Below are positions 1-9,607 of a stretch of DNA of 57,623 bases, in pieces. The stretch spans positions 1 through 57,623 of the forward strand of contig JAIXWP010000039.1 in the NCBI GenBank assembly GCA_027491215.1, in the 5' to 3' direction. The notes under the pieces are model-generated. The model saw only the letters and a list, made by a program, of their open reading frames with translations. It did no database searches and was not told where the DNA came from. Position numbers and translations under genes: made by a program. Within the stretch, counting starts at the first letter, position 1. Each line of letters starts with the position of its first letter. The DNA is from Flavobacteriales bacterium (GTDB taxonomy: Bacteria > Bacteroidota > Bacteroidia > Flavobacteriales_D > Sanyastnellaceae).

Positions 1-2720
1 ACTGCTGTGGTGTTCAAGACGTCAATAATGATGGTTATGTAGTCATCATCATTCTTGATCAAAGCAAGAATCTAGTTGTAGCTTATCAGCAAGCAAATGG
101 TTCTTTCACAAGCTATAGTTATGGAACCGTTTCAAACAGTTCACAATGGGGAATGACCGTTGGTGACATTGATAACGACGGATGGTCAGATGTTATGGTT
201 GGTGGAAGCTATGATGGAGTTAAAGTCGTAAACATCGACGGTTTCACATCATACTCAATGCAAACTTATAACTGGGCGGATATCTTTATGCAGGCTTGCA
301 GCTTCGCAGATATCGACAACGATGGTTACATCGATGGATTCGCTTGTCATGATGATGGTCACAACGTGATTCTTCATAATGACCAAACTGGAGACTTCAC
401 CAATGGATCTTCAATGATCGATATGGTGTTCTATCCTGAGGTGCAAGGCGGAAATGACAATAGTGGTAACTATGGTGTTGTATGGAACGATTTCGATCGT
501 GATGGTGACATCGATTGCTTTATTGCTAAGTGTCGTCAGTTCATCAACGATCCATACGATCCCCGCAGAACGAATGTATTCCTCGTAAATGATGGAAATA
601 ATAACTACACTGATGAGGCTGATGCAAGAGGTCTTATCAATCTCGAACAATCTTGGACCGTTGATTTCGGGGATGTAGATAATGATGGTGATTTCGACTG
701 TTTCCTTACTACACACTCTGGTACTCTTGAAATTTATGAAAACGATGGTTTCGGATATTTCACAGATATCACTGCTGGCTCTGGTCTTGAAGTAAGCGGT
801 TTCTTCCTTCAAGGAAAAATGGCTGACTTCGATAATGATGGTTACCTAGACGTTATTCACGCTGGTGGTAATGAAGGTTATTATCACAATAATGGCAATA
901 GCACTTGGACGCTTATTCAAAACACATTTGACGCAAATGATGTTATGCACAGCTTCCAAATAGGTGACATGAACCACGATGGTTTCTTGGATCTATATGC
1001 TACTTACGGTAACAACTATGTTACTCCAGACAATAACAATCCAAACAAGCTTTTCATCAATAATACCAATAACAATAATTGGGTTGTTTTTGATTTGGAT
1101 GGAACAATCAGCAACAAGCAAGCGATTGGAGCTGTTGTAGAAATTCACGGTCCTTTCGGTACTCAAGTTCGTGATGTGCGTTCAGGTGAGTCATATGGTA
1201 TCACAAACACCAACCAAATTCACTTCGGTATCGGTCAATCAGAATCAATTGATTATGCATTGATCTTCTGGCCGGCTGGTGGAGTTTCTGTTATCGAAAA
1301 TCCTGGAATCAACACATTCCATAACATCACTGAACAAACATGTCCTAACTATGAAGTTGCAATTTCTATAGTAGGTTCAGGAAATGGTTGTCCAATTGAA
1401 TTGTCTTCAACAGGTTCATTCAGTAATTATATCTGGAGCAACGCTGCATCAACTGCAAATACAGAAGCATTTGTAGATGGTGTTTACTCTGTAGTAGTAT
1501 ATGATGAAAATGGCTGTGGTTCTGTTTCTAACTCTATTGAAGTAAATGTTACAGAAGATCCAGCTCCAACAATGTTGGTTGACGGTGAGATTTCTTTCTG
1601 TCAAGGTGGTACAGTGACATTGACAGCTTCTGAAGGTGTTTCATATTTATGGAGCAATGGTCAGAATTCTCAATCAATTGAAGTATCAGAAGCTGGTAAT
1701 TATTATGTAGATGTAACAGGTGGTTGCGGAACACAGCGTACCGCTGATGTAGATGTTGAGGTTTACTCAGCACCAGCTCCTGTAGCTACAGGTTTAACTA
1801 TTGCAAACGGTGCAACAGCAGATCTTTCAGCAACTGGATCTAACATTAACTGGTATGACGCTGTTGACGCAAGCAATCCAATTGCGACTGGTAATTCTTA
1901 TACAACTGGTCCTTTGACTGAAACAACTACTTACTATGTTTCATCAACTACAGTTTCTGGTGGTCCAGCAAACGGTGGTAAGTCAGACTTCGTTTCATTG
2001 GAAGGTAATAATCTTACCAATGCAAACTTCTACTTAAAGTTTGATGCTTATGAGCCATTTACTCTAGTAAGCGTTAAGGTGAAAGCAAACACATCAGGTA
2101 ACAGAACTATCCAAGCAGTGGATGCAGGTGGAAACTTGATTCAAGAGGCGACAGTAAATGTGCCACAAGGCGAAAGCGTAGTTACATTGAACTTCAGCAT
2201 CCCAGCTGGATCAAATATGAGCCTTCGTGCATTGACTGGAAGCAATCCAAACTTATGGAGAGATAAAGATTTGACAGATGGTTTCCCATTCCCATATGCT
2301 CTAGGTACTGCAGGTGCAATCACAGGCACTAACGTAAATGGTGCAGATTTCGACAATTACTACTATTTCTTCTATGATTGGCAAATCTCTACTCCAGAGA
2401 TCAATTGCGAAAGCGAAAGAGTGCCTGTGGTAGTAGAAGTACTTGTAGGTGTAAATGAATTAACTGGAATCGACGAGTTGAACATTTTCCCAAATCCAAC
2501 ATCTGGAATATTGAATGTACAATTCAATAGTTCTATCAATGGTGGTGTTGTGGTTAGAATGCTTGACGCAACGGGTCGTGTGGTTAAGACACAAAACATC
2601 AACAACGCATTCGGTAAGCAAGCTACACAGTTCGACTTGAACAACATGGCTGCTGGTGTTTATCAATTAGAACTTGTTTCTAATGGTCAAACGTCAACAA
2701 GCAAAGTAATCATTGAATAA
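1..2720 (+). CDS. FG-GAP/VCBS-ASPIC T9SS cargo protein (5' partial)
   Basis: The reading frame is already open at base 3, so the start and signal peptide lie outside the window and about 905 residues are visible. The first third carries at least seven calcium-loop motifs of the DxDNDG type (for example DIDNDG, DFDRDG, DVDNDG), as in FG-GAP/VCBS beta-propeller repeats. An ASPIC/UnbV domain follows at about nt 1110-1330 (GAVVEIHGPFG, RSGESYG). Then come three Ig/PKD-like modules (about nt 1340-1950), a beta-rich region, and a C-terminal type A T9SS sorting domain from about nt 2460 (NIFPNPTSG, DATGRVV, AAGVYQLEL). By family knowledge this is exported through the T9SS and displayed on or released from the surface. 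The ligand is unknown. A strong hairpin terminator follows the stop. Confidence 0.88.
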   Translation, partial: CCGVQDVNNDGYVVIIILDQSKNLVVAYQQANGSFTSYSYGTVSNSSQWGMTVGDIDNDGWSDVMVGGSYDGVKVVNIDGFTSYSMQTYNWADIFMQACSFADIDNDGYIDGFACHDDGHNVILHNDQTGDFTNGSSMIDMVFYPEVQGGNDNSGNYGVVWNDFDRDGDIDCFIAKCRQFINDPYDPRRTNVFLVNDGNNNYTDEADARGLINLEQSWTVDFGDVDNDGDFDCFLTTHSGTLEIYENDGFGYFTDITAGSGLEVSGFFLQGKMADFDNDGYLDVIHAGGNEGYYHNNGNSTWTLIQNTFDANDVMHSFQIGDMNHDGFLDLYATYGNNYVTPDNNNPNKLFINNTNNNNWVVFDLDGTISNKQAIGAVVEIHGPFGTQVRDVRSGESYGITNTNQIHFGIGQSESIDYALIFWPAGGVSVIENPGINTFHNITEQTCPNYEVAISIVGSGNGCPIELSSTGSFSNYIWSNAASTANTEAFVDGVYSVVVYDENGCGSVSNSIEVNVTEDPAPTMLVDGEISFCQGGTVTLTASEGVSYLWSNGQNSQSIEVSEAGNYYVDVTGGCGTQRTADVDVEVYSAPAPVATGLTIANGATADLSATGSNINWYDAVDASNPIATGNSYTTGPLTETTTYYVSSTTVSGGPANGGKSDFVSLEGNNLTNANFYLKFDAYEPFTLVSVKVKANTSGNRTIQAVDAGGNLIQEATVNVPQGESVVTLNFSIPAGSNMSLRALTGSNPNLWRDKDLTDGFPFPYALGTAGAITGTNVNGADFDNYYYFFYDWQISTPEINCESERVPVVVEVLVGVNELTGIDELNIFPNPTSGILNVQFNSSINGGVVVRMLDATGRVVKTQNINNAFGKQATQFDLNNMAAGVYQLELVSNGQTSTSKVIIE

Positions 2721-2735
2721 TAGAATTATTCGCAA

Positions 2736-2768
2736 TAAAAAAAAGGCTTCCCTCGGGAAGCCTTTTTT
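2736..2768. terminator. Bidirectional intrinsic terminator
   Basis: A perfect 7-bp stem GGCTTCC / GGAAGCC (2745-2751 with 2756-2762) and loop CTCG are flanked by an A run on the left and six Ts on the right. It can end transcription of the T9SS cargo gene on the plus strand and of porT on the minus strand. Confidence 0.85.
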
Positions 2769-2769
2769 A

Positions 2770-2797
2770 TTTGTCATTTGTCATTTGTCACTTGTAA
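2770..2797. repeat. Short tandem heptamer repeat (TTTGTCA)x3
   Basis: Three exact copies of TTTGTCA (2770-2790) and a degenerate fourth (CTTGTAA) sit between the terminator and the end of porT. No function is evident. Confidence 0.6.
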
Positions 2798-2803
2798 TTG
2801 AAC

Positions 2804-3532
2804 CTATCCTTCAAACGTGAATGAAACAATGAAGGCGCGTGTTCTAAGGCTTTCTATTGGGTTGGAAAAAGGAGTATCTTCCTTTAGAATGATATTAGGA
2901 AGACCGATAGACGTTTTGAATTCTATAGCAAACTTGAAGTATGGCAAGAAGAAGTCAAATCCACCACCTGCATCAATGGAGTAATCTCGATCTTGAAGTT
3001 TTACTATGATTTGCTCAGCTACGGCATTGTTTACGTCTTTTTGAGATTGCATATCCAAAGAGTATTTGCCTCCTAAAAGGGCATATGCTGCAAAGTTTCC
3101 CGTGCGGTTAGTTCTGAATTTCACTAACAAAGGGAAATCCAACCACACGCTTTCTGTTCTTTTCAAAAATGATTCGGTCTCTCCTTCAAATGTTCTGAAA
3201 GTATAATTCAAACCACGTTCTTGGAATGAAAGTCCTGGTATGAAACGGAAATTTACATTTTTGGTCAAATTGAATGACGCCAATAATGCGAGATTGAATC
3301 CTGCTTGAGGTACATTTTGAATCGACAACAAAGAATCAGTTGCGCTTGGAGTAAACTTTCGATCAATAAAGAAAGAAGACTGATTGTATGAAAGCAAGAA
3401 CCCGAAGTGATACATACGCTTATCAAAGCGCTCAAGATTCGTAGCACTGCCAACGCGCTGCGAAAGGGCATGCGTTGTCGTTAATGTCAAGGCAGTGATT
3501 GCTAATAATTTTAAGAGGACTGGTGATTTCAT
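2804..3532 (-). CDS. porT: Type IX secretion protein PorT (outer-membrane beta-barrel)
   Basis: This is a 242-residue protein with an N-terminal signal peptide (hydrophobic residues about 7-22, ending ALSQ) followed by alternating beta-strands typical of a small outer-membrane barrel. Motifs expected of PorT/SprT are visible: DKRMYHFGFLL early on, RFIPGLSFQERGLNY in the middle, then WLDFPLLVKFRTNR and LLGGKYSLDM. PorT is needed for T9SS function in Porphyromonas and Flavobacterium, but its exact role in the complex is less clear. It lies 41 bp downstream of a membrane-protein gene on the same strand. It may have its own promoter, since a TAnnTTTG match lies immediately upstream. The identification rests on overall pattern, not on a catalytic motif. 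Confidence 0.82.
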   Translation of the reverse strand: MKSPVLLKLLAITALTLTTTHALSQRVGSATNLERFDKRMYHFGFLLSYNQSSFFIDRKFTPSATDSLLSIQNVPQAGFNLALLASFNLTKNVNFRFIPGLSFQERGLNYTFRTFEGETESFLKRTESVWLDFPLLVKFRTNRTGNFAAYALLGGKYSLDMQSQKDVNNAVAEQIIVKLQDRDYSIDAGGGFDFFLPYFKFAIEFKTSIGLPNIILKEDTPFSNPIESLRTRAFIVSFTFEG

Positions 3533-3540
3533 TCAGAAAC

Positions 3541-3548
3541 CAAAAGTA
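3541..3548 (-). promoter_or_regulatory. Candidate -7 box for porT
   Basis: Read on the minus strand this is TACTTTTG, an exact match to the Bacteroidota -7 consensus TAnnTTTG, eight bases before the porT ATG. No good -33 TTG was found at the usual spacing, so the call is tentative. If used, the 5' leader would be only a few bases long. Confidence 0.35.
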
Positions 3549-3573
3549 ACACAAGACGACCTTATTTATTGCT

Positions 3574-4143
3574 TTAGCGCATTTTCAAGAAGCTTCTAAA
3601 GAGAAATACTGCGAATACAGCATAGATCAATGTAACAAATACTAGGACCACGAAAGAGGCTGAACTTACCACCTTGGGGCTTGTAAATAGATCTGTGCGT
3701 TTGTTTGCAGCATCTATTATTTCCTCTCGAGAAAGCTTTTCTAATTGAATATTTTGAGATCGCACGGCTTTCAATTCCTCGTCCGTATCTAATGCTTCAA
3801 TCGTTAGTTGGTAATCAGCTTTCCGCTTTTGTAAAAGTTCATCACTAATAACATTATAGTAGACAGCGAGAAGAATACCCACGCCAAGCACATATTTTAC
3901 ACAAGGAAAAGCGACATTTTTCAAGTCACCAATAAACGAATCCTTATGTCCCATTCTGCGGAGCTTGTAGAGATCCATTAATACAATGAAGATAAGAACG
4001 ATGATGAAAAGTAAATTAGACATCACACCTACAGTGCGCGCTTTATCAGGGTCTCCAAAATAGATCACTTGTGCAGCTAGCACTCGCATCCCAAGCCAAA
4101 GAATGGCGAAAATCCATGGAAGATGTTTGCCTATCGCTCTCAT
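3574..4143 (-). CDS. Four-helix membrane protein, DUF4199-like
   Basis: A 189-residue protein with about four hydrophobic segments: residues 8-24, 42-58, 83-98 and a C-terminal helix near 160-182. A charged helical loop lies between the third and fourth helices (SDELLQKRKADYQ to about residue 150). The layout of two N-terminal helices, a third helix running into a charged loop, and a last helix resembles DUF4199 proteins of Bacteroidota, but no diagnostic motif was seen. The gene starts three bases after the rho stop on the same strand, so it is probably co-transcribed with rho. Function unknown. Confidence 0.6.
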   Translation of the reverse strand: MRAIGKHLPWIFAILWLGMRVLAAQVIYFGDPDKARTVGVMSNLLFIIVLIFIVLMDLYKLRRMGHKDSFIGDLKNVAFPCVKYVLGVGILLAVYYNVISDELLQKRKADYQLTIEALDTDEELKAVRSQNIQLEKLSREEIIDAANKRTDLFTSPKVVSSASFVVLVFVTLIYAVFAVFLFRSFLKMR

Positions 4144-4146
4144 GCC

Positions 4147-6021
4147 TTATGAATTCATAGTAGCCATGAACTCCTCGTTGTTCTTAGTTTTCTCAATACG
4201 ATCTTTTACAAATTCCATTGCCTCGACAGGGTTCATGTCAGCGAGGTGACGTCTCAAGATCCACATGCGTTGAAGCACATCTCTATCGTGTAGCAAATCC
4301 TCTTTACGAGTACCTGATGATAGAATATCGATAGAAGGGAAGATTCGTCTATTGCTGATTCGACGATCCAACTGCAATTCCATATTACCGGTTCCTTTGA
4401 ATTCTTCGAAGATAACTTCATCCATTTTAGAACCTGTATCTACTAGGGCAGTAGCAATGATGGAAAGCGAGCCTCCATTTTCAATTTTACGCGCAGCACC
4501 AAAGAAGCGTTTTGGTTTCTCCAATGCATTTGCTTCCACACCACCAGACAGTACTTTACCGCTTGATGGAGCAACAGTATTATAAGCACGAGCAAGACGC
4601 GTAATTGAATCGAGTAGGATACATACATCATGTCCACATTCTACAAGACGTTTTGCTTTTTCCAAAACAATGTTCGCGATACGAACGTGGCGCTCCGCTG
4701 GTTCATCAAAAGTAGATGCAACCACTTCACCACGCACACTGCGTTTCATATCTGTAACTTCTTCAGGTCTTTCATCGATGAGTAGAACCATCAAGTAAGT
4801 CTCTGGGTGATTCTTTGCGATTGCATTCGCTACATCCTTCAACAAGGTAGTTTTACCGGTCTTAGGTTGTGATACAATCATACCTCTTTGTCCTTTACCA
4901 ATAGGAGAGAAGAGGTCCATGATTCTCATGGAAATATTGTTGTTATTATCTGCGAGATGGAAACGCTCGTATGGGAATAATGGTGTCAAGAATTTGAATG
5001 GTACTCTATCACGAACCCAAGCTGGGTCGCGGCCATTGATAGAATCAACTTTGATCAAAGGGAAATATTTTTCGCCTTCTCTTGGAGGACGAATAGCTCC
5101 AAGAACAGTATCTCCTGTGAGCAAACCATACATTTTAATTTGCTGTTGAGAAACGTAAACATCATCTGGCGAATTCAAATAATTGAAATCTGAAGATCTC
5201 AAGAAACCAAAGCCATCTGGCATGATTTCAAGTACACCTTCTGCCATCACCACACCGTCAAAATTGTAACCATGTTCATCTGGCTGACCGCGTTTGCTGC
5301 GATCTGGACGAGCGATGTTATTTTGATTGTTTTGGTTATTCTGATTGTTCTGAGTATTCTGCGGATTCTGCTGTTGCGCTTGAGGATTATTATTTCCTTG
5401 ATTATCGCGCTGTTCAAAACGAGGTCTGTTCTGATTTTGATTTGGATTCTGACCTTGGTTTTGATTTTGCCCACGATCATTTCTGAAATTCTGATCGCGT
5501 TGCTGCGGATTGTTGTTGTTATCGCGAGGCTTGAAATCTCTGCGATCTCTGTTTTCTCTATTATCGCGATTATCGCGGTTGTCTCTGTTATCTCTGTTAT
5601 CGCGGTTATCTCTTTGGCGATCGCGATTGTCTTGTCCCTCTCTATTATCAGGATTAGCTTGTGGGGCCGCATTTTCAACTGGAGCTTGACCCTTTGCTTC
5701 GTTGTTGGCTTGAGGTGTAGCTTCTGCAAATAAATCAGGCGTTGCCGCTGATTCATTTTCTTCTTCCACTCTTGTTGCCGCTGATTTCTTTACATATGGT
5801 ACTCTTTCTTTCTTTTTCTTTTCGCCATCGGCAGCAGGAGTAGCATCATTACTTGCAGGAGTAGCTGGAGTAGCAGGTGCGCTTTGAACGGCCTGAGTAT
5901 CCATGATTTTAAAAATCAACTCTTGTTTTTTTAACTTCTCTGCATTGGTAATGTTCAACTTCTCGGCAACCGTCTTAAGTTCGGCTACTTTCATTCCAGA
6001 AAGTGTAATAATATCGTACAT
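4147..6021 (-). CDS. rho: Transcription termination factor Rho with long disordered insert
   Basis: Rho is the hexameric RNA helicase that ends transcription. The start chosen is the ATG at 6021 ([10 protein letters not shown]), which begins the Rho N-terminal helical domain; the frame stays open 61 codons further up, but that stretch has no Rho similarity. The protein has 624 residues. Residues 1-45 are the N-terminal domain. Residues about 46-250 are a low-complexity insert with a tandem N-R-D triplet run (about 132-154) and an N/Q run (about 219-235). Residues 254-330 are the cold-shock RNA-binding domain (DGFGFLRS), followed by the ATPase with Walker A ([10 protein letters not shown], about 385) and Walker B ([12 protein letters not shown], about 470). 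The gene is divergent from a DUF4293 gene. Confidence 0.96.
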   Translation of the reverse strand: MYDIITLSGMKVAELKTVAEKLNITNAEKLKKQELIFKIMDTQAVQSAPATPATPASNDATPAADGEKKKKERVPYVKKSAATRVEEENESAATPDLFAEATPQANNEAKGQAPVENAAPQANPDNREGQDNRDRQRDNRDNRDNRDNRDNRDNRENRDRRDFKPRDNNNNPQQRDQNFRNDRGQNQNQGQNPNQNQNRPRFEQRDNQGNNNPQAQQQNPQNTQNNQNNQNNQNNIARPDRSKRGQPDEHGYNFDGVVMAEGVLEIMPDGFGFLRSSDFNYLNSPDDVYVSQQQIKMYGLLTGDTVLGAIRPPREGEKYFPLIKVDSINGRDPAWVRDRVPFKFLTPLFPYERFHLADNNNNISMRIMDLFSPIGKGQRGMIVSQPKTGKTTLLKDVANAIAKNHPETYLMVLLIDERPEEVTDMKRSVRGEVVASTFDEPAERHVRIANIVLEKAKRLVECGHDVCILLDSITRLARAYNTVAPSSGKVLSGGVEANALEKPKRFFGAARKIENGGSLSIIATALVDTGSKMDEVIFEEFKGTGNMELQLDRRISNRRIFPSIDILSSGTRKEDLLHDRDVLQRMWILRRHLADMNPVEAMEFVKDRIEKTKNNEEFMATMNS

Positions 6022-6186
6022 ATAAATAGAAAATTCCTTACGGATGGTTTTTGTAAAGTCTTGTAAATGAGGAAAAACAAATAGAATTGCCTCGAATGGG
6101 CGTTGCAATTGTACGGCAAAAATCGAAAGGGACAAGAAAAATTGGAAAATTTTCTCTTCTTTGCAGTCGGAATATTCAAAATACCT

Positions 6187-6648
6187 ATGATTCAAAGAAA
6201 ACAATCGATCTTTATGCTTGCTACCATTGCATGCATTATTCTGTCATTCTTCTTTCCTCAAGGCACTCTCGGCGAGGGTGAGTTGGTAACGATTCTTACA
6301 CCCTACGGACTCGTTGATCAATTTGGAGTAGAAGTAGGCCAAGCCAATAGCTATTTTTTCTACATCCCGCTCACACTAGCTCTTACTGTAACATTCATTG
6401 CTCTTTTTAATTACGCTAAGCGAAAGGCTCAAATGCGATGGCTTCAGCTCACTACGTTACTTTTATTAATAAGCATCGTTCTTCAAGCACTTTATATTTA
6501 TCAAACGAAATCTACTTTCGAGGCGCTACCATTCTCTGTAGGTCTTGGTTTTATTCTTCCGGTCATTGGTATAGTTGGAGTAATTTTAGCCAATCGTTTT
6601 ATCAAGAAGGATGAAGAGTTAGTTCGTTCTGTTGATCGTATACGTTAA
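6187..6648 (+). CDS. DUF4293 family membrane protein
   Basis: A 153-residue protein beginning [10 protein letters not shown]. The frame is open upstream, but this start fits the family. Four hydrophobic segments are visible: about 8-24, 57-75, 87-103 and 115-137. The N-terminal IQR-Q-l-y/f pattern and helix arrangement match DUF4293, which is often encoded divergently from rho in Flavobacteriia, as it is here. Its stop codon touches the ATG of the next gene, so the two are translationally coupled. Function unknown. Confidence 0.78.
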   Translation: MIQRKQSIFMLATIACIILSFFFPQGTLGEGELVTILTPYGLVDQFGVEVGQANSYFFYIPLTLALTVTFIALFNYAKRKAQMRWLQLTTLLLLISIVLQALYIYQTKSTFEALPFSVGLGFILPVIGIVGVILANRFIKKDEELVRSVDRIR

Positions 6649-7422
6649 ATGAAGTACTTTACGACTCTGATTTTTAGTGTTATTGTAGTATTTAGCATGA
6701 ATGCTCAATCGAGTCGTGACCAAAAATTCATGGATAGTCTTTCTGGTTATGAACAGAGAATTTCTTCTTTTTTCTTAGAAAAAAGAGAATTCCACCTCGA
6801 CCTAAGTGGGCAGCTTCCTGATATGAATCAAGCGCCATATGATAGTTTAGATTTTCTCTTTTGGGAAATGAAGAAAATGGCTGATGCTTCAATTATTACT
6901 AGAAAATTTTGTGCAGAGTCAAAAAACATCTTGAATGAATCAGAACTGTTGAGTAGTTTAAAACTGAAGCAAGATTCCGCTCAAAACTTCTCAAACAGTT
7001 ACAATCGTATCTGTACACGTAACGAAATAGTTCGTCTAGAGATTTGGAAATTGGTAGAGTACACCTCAAATCAATTGATTCAATGGCAGGATAGCATGGA
7101 TTTTCAAGGTACTCTCATCGCCCAAAGTCGCATTGTGTTGAATTCAAAATTTAGCGACAAGAAAAGTCCTGAATACATGCAACGCTACAAGCCTCTTTCC
7201 AATATGGAAGCAGCTCACAAGCGTTATCAAAGTATTGTGATCCAGCTCGAAAATTCATTAACGCGATTCGAGGGATCTAACACAGAAGCTTTTTTCTACA
7301 AAGGACCTCTCATTAAAACGCGCATTGAATTAGAAGCGTTGGAACAAACTATAATGCAGCTAAGACTTGAAATGGCTGCATTCCGAGAAATACAGAATCA
7401 ATTCTTAGCTGCATTAAACTAG
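6649..7422 (+). CDS. Secreted helical hypothetical protein
   Basis: A 257-residue protein with an N-terminal signal peptide (hydrophobic residues 4-18, cleavage near NAQS) followed by mostly alpha-helical, charged sequence with likely coiled-coil segments (about 85-125 and 190-255). I do not recognise a family. The ATG follows the stop of the DUF4293 gene with no gap, which suggests coupled expression. It converges on phoH with eight bases between the stops and no terminator hairpin between them. Confidence 0.7.
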   Translation: MKYFTTLIFSVIVVFSMNAQSSRDQKFMDSLSGYEQRISSFFLEKREFHLDLSGQLPDMNQAPYDSLDFLFWEMKKMADASIITRKFCAESKNILNESELLSSLKLKQDSAQNFSNSYNRICTRNEIVRLEIWKLVEYTSNQLIQWQDSMDFQGTLIAQSRIVLNSKFSDKKSPEYMQRYKPLSNMEAAHKRYQSIVIQLENSLTRFEGSNTEAFFYKGPLIKTRIELEALEQTIMQLRLEMAAFREIQNQFLAALN

Positions 7423-7430
7423 TAGACAAA

Positions 7431-8375
7431 TTAGATATTTGCCTTCTCAAATGCGGTAATGATGCGTTTCACAAGTTTGTGACGAATGACATCTCGACCA
7501 TCGAGTTCTATTACTGCAATTCCTTCTACATCGCGCAGTAGATCAACAGATTTCATCAATCCGCTTGGTTGATTTCGTGGTAAGTCAATCTGCGTGGCAT
7601 CACCAGTAATGATGAATTTTGCGCTCTGTCCCATACGCGTCAAGAACATTTTCATTTGTCCTACAGTGGCGTTCTGAGCTTCATCTAGAATAACGAAAGC
7701 CTTATCCAATGTACGTCCGCGCATAAATGCTAGAGGCGCAATTTCTATGACTCCTTTATCAATATACTCGGCTAATTTCTCATAGGGAAGCATATCCATC
7801 AATGCATCGTAGAGAGGTTGAAGGTATGGATCAAGTTTTTCCTTTAAGTCACCAGGAAGAAATCCAAGATTCTCTCCAGCTTCAACAGCGGGTCTTGTAA
7901 GAACGATTCGTTTTACTTGTTTTTCCTTCAAAGCTCTCACAGCAAGTGCAACAGCGGTGTAGGTTTTACCTGTACCCGCAGGACCGATAGCAAAGACCAT
8001 ATCATTTTCGTTGCAAGCAACGACCATCTTTTTTTGATTCTCAGTGCGAGCTGTAACGCGATGACCTCCTGGACCAAATACCAAAACATCGTCACCTGCT
8101 GACTCTGTTTTGATTTCTTTTACCTCACCATCGAGAATTTTTTCAAGTTGGTCTAGATGAAGGTGATTATACATTTCGATGTGCCAAAAGACGAGGGATA
8201 TCTTGTCTGCGAATGCGTCAAGCTCAGATTGTTCGCCATGTGCCTTTATCATATTTCCTCTCGAAAATATCTTGAGCTTCGGAAATCGAGAGCAGATAAG
8301 CTTGAATTTGTTGTTATTCGGGCCAAAGAGTTCTAGAGGATCGATGGCCGGGATCATGATTTCTTTTTCTACCAA
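7431..8375 (-). CDS. phoH: PhoH family ATPase
   Basis: A cytoplasmic ATPase with Walker A (GPAGTGKTYT, about residue 130) and Walker B (VILDEAQNAT, about 231). PhoH proteins are linked to RNA metabolism, but the substrate is not settled. An N-terminal KH-like region precedes the ATPase (FPKLKIFSRGNMIKAHG). The start is uncertain. I prefer the TTG at 8375, preceded by AAAGGAATTAACC, which contains a Shine-Dalgarno-like AAGGA; it gives 314 residues and the family-like beginning VEKEIMIPAIDPLELFG. The ATG at 8492 would add 39 unlike residues and abut the divergent start; the ATG at 8357 would cut into the conserved beginning. Confidence 0.92.
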   Translation of the reverse strand: MVEKEIMIPAIDPLELFGPNNNKFKLICSRFPKLKIFSRGNMIKAHGEQSELDAFADKISLVFWHIEMYNHLHLDQLEKILDGEVKEIKTESAGDDVLVFGPGGHRVTARTENQKKMVVACNENDMVFAIGPAGTGKTYTAVALAVRALKEKQVKRIVLTRPAVEAGENLGFLPGDLKEKLDPYLQPLYDALMDMLPYEKLAEYIDKGVIEIAPLAFMRGRTLDKAFVILDEAQNATVGQMKMFLTRMGQSAKFIITGDATQIDLPRNQPSGLMKSVDLLRDVEGIAVIELDGRDVIRHKLVKRIITAFEKANI

Positions 8376-8491
8376 GGTTAATTCCTTTATTGAAAACTTA
8401 TTTGAATTTGTATAAATACATTGACGAAAGTAGAGCAATTTCGTTGTCTGAAAAAGGGTAACGCTTTTTTTAATATTAACGATATCATCCA

Positions 8492-9313
8492 TTGGGAGTC
8501 ATCACATTAATATCTGATATGGGCACCACCGACCACTATGTGGCCGCGGTGAAAGGCTCATTGCTGGCTTATTCTCCAGATGCAACGATTGTGGATATTT
8601 CCCACAATGTTCGTCCTTTTGATATCAACCATGCTGCATACTTGTTAAAAAGTGTTTGGCAGAGTTTTCCTATGGGGACAGTTCACATGATAGGCGTGCG
8701 TCCTGAATTGACAGCACAGCAGCCACATGTCGTGGTTCATTATATGAGTCATTATTTTATTGGAGCTGATAATGGAATCTTCTCGATGCTATTCGATGAG
8801 ATGCCAGAGGATGTTTTCGAGATCACACTGGCACAAGGGCCTGATTGGACATTCCCAATGAAAGGTGTATTTGCATTAGCAGCAGGACATCTCGCGAAGG
8901 GTGGTGTTCCTGAATTCCTTGGTAGACGTATTTCTGGAGTCAAAGAAATGCGCACACTTCAGCCGATGCTTGAAGAGAATTTGATTAAAGGAAATGTGGT
9001 GCATTGTGATCATTATGGAAACGTGCATACAAATATTGATCGAAAGCTTTTTGAATCACACGTAGCACGAAGAGAATACACTATCACATTGAACCGTGCT
9101 GCATATCAAATAAAGCGTATTAGTGGAGATTATGGAGAGGTTCCCGCTGGCAATGTAATGGCATTGTGGGGCTTCAATGGTTATTTGATGATAGCTGTGA
9201 GTCATGGGGCTAGGGGGCATGGAGGAGGCGCAGAATCGCTGCTTGGTGTAAAACTAAACGATGTAATTAGAATTGAATTTTATGGTAACACGAATCGTGA
9301 AAATGACTTTTAA
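8492..9313 (+). CDS. SAM hydroxide adenosyltransferase (DUF62 family)
   Basis: This 273-residue protein belongs to the fluorinase/chlorinase-like family; most members hydrolyse S-adenosylmethionine to adenosine and methionine. Visible family motifs are ITLISDMGTTDHYVAAVKG at the N terminus, VDISHNVRPFD, FIGADNGIFSML in the middle, and VVHCDHYGNVHTNI in the C-terminal domain. A long chlorinase-type insertion is not evident, so hydrolase activity is more likely than halogenation. The start is TTG: the family-conserved N terminus begins directly at this codon and there is no upstream in-frame ATG. The 3' end overlaps the next gene by 32 bases. Confidence 0.9.
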   Translation: MGVITLISDMGTTDHYVAAVKGSLLAYSPDATIVDISHNVRPFDINHAAYLLKSVWQSFPMGTVHMIGVRPELTAQQPHVVVHYMSHYFIGADNGIFSMLFDEMPEDVFEITLAQGPDWTFPMKGVFALAAGHLAKGGVPEFLGRRISGVKEMRTLQPMLEENLIKGNVVHCDHYGNVHTNIDRKLFESHVARREYTITLNRAAYQIKRISGDYGEVPAGNVMALWGFNGYLMIAVSHGARGHGGGAESLLGVKLNDVIRIEFYGNTNRENDF

Positions 9314-9575
9314 GCCCGAAAACACAGAGGCTTTCGAAGAACTTTTTAAGAAATATCATCAAGAGATTCGTGCTGTTGAGGGATGTGAAAGCCTTAAGAT
9401 GCTTCGCAGTGCTAACGAGGAAAATGTGTTCTTTACTTACAGTACTTGGAAAGACGCATCATACCTCGAACTTTATAGAAAGTCCACTACCTTTGGAATC
9501 GTTTGGCCGCGGACCAAGGCTTTGTTTGATAAACCAGCAGAGGCATGGACTTGTGATGAACTTTATGACTTATAG
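9282..9575 (+). CDS. ABM-fold (antibiotic biosynthesis monooxygenase-like) protein
   Basis: A 97-residue protein of ferredoxin-like alpha/beta layout: MVTRIVKMTF strand, FEELFKKYHQEIRAVEGC helix, LKMLRSA and FFTYSTW strands. These match the ABM/quinol monooxygenase superfamily. The substrate cannot be inferred. I chose the ATG at 9282 (MVTRIVKM), as in Bacteroidota relatives; an ATG nine bases upstream is also possible. It overlaps the SAM hydrolase gene, and gldF starts 32 bases downstream, so the three are probably one transcript. Confidence 0.75.
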   Translation: MVTRIVKMTFKPENTEAFEELFKKYHQEIRAVEGCESLKMLRSANEENVFFTYSTWKDASYLELYRKSTTFGIVWPRTKALFDKPAEAWTCDELYDL

Positions 9576-9607
9576 CCAAACGAAAACAATACGACGTTGA
9601 ATTAATT

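Noticed and set aside
2770-2797. Heptamer repeats considered as a CRISPR fragment
   Set aside because: The unit is only seven bases and directly tandem with no spacers.
5272-5733. A 153-codon hydrophobic plus-strand frame that resembles a membrane protein
   Set aside because: It is exactly antisense to the repetitive Rho insert; the Ile/Val/Leu-rich composition is what the complementary strand of Asn/Asp/Arg codons gives. No start context or neighbours support it.
6022-6204. 61 extra codons upstream of the Rho start
   Set aside because: They lie in the divergent promoter region and have no Rho-like sequence; [10 protein letters not shown] matches the normal family start.
7353-7382. An 8-bp inverted repeat (AATGCAGC / GCTGCATT) near the 3' end of the hypothetical gene
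   Set aside because: It could be a phoH terminator on the minus strand, but no U run follows on either strand.
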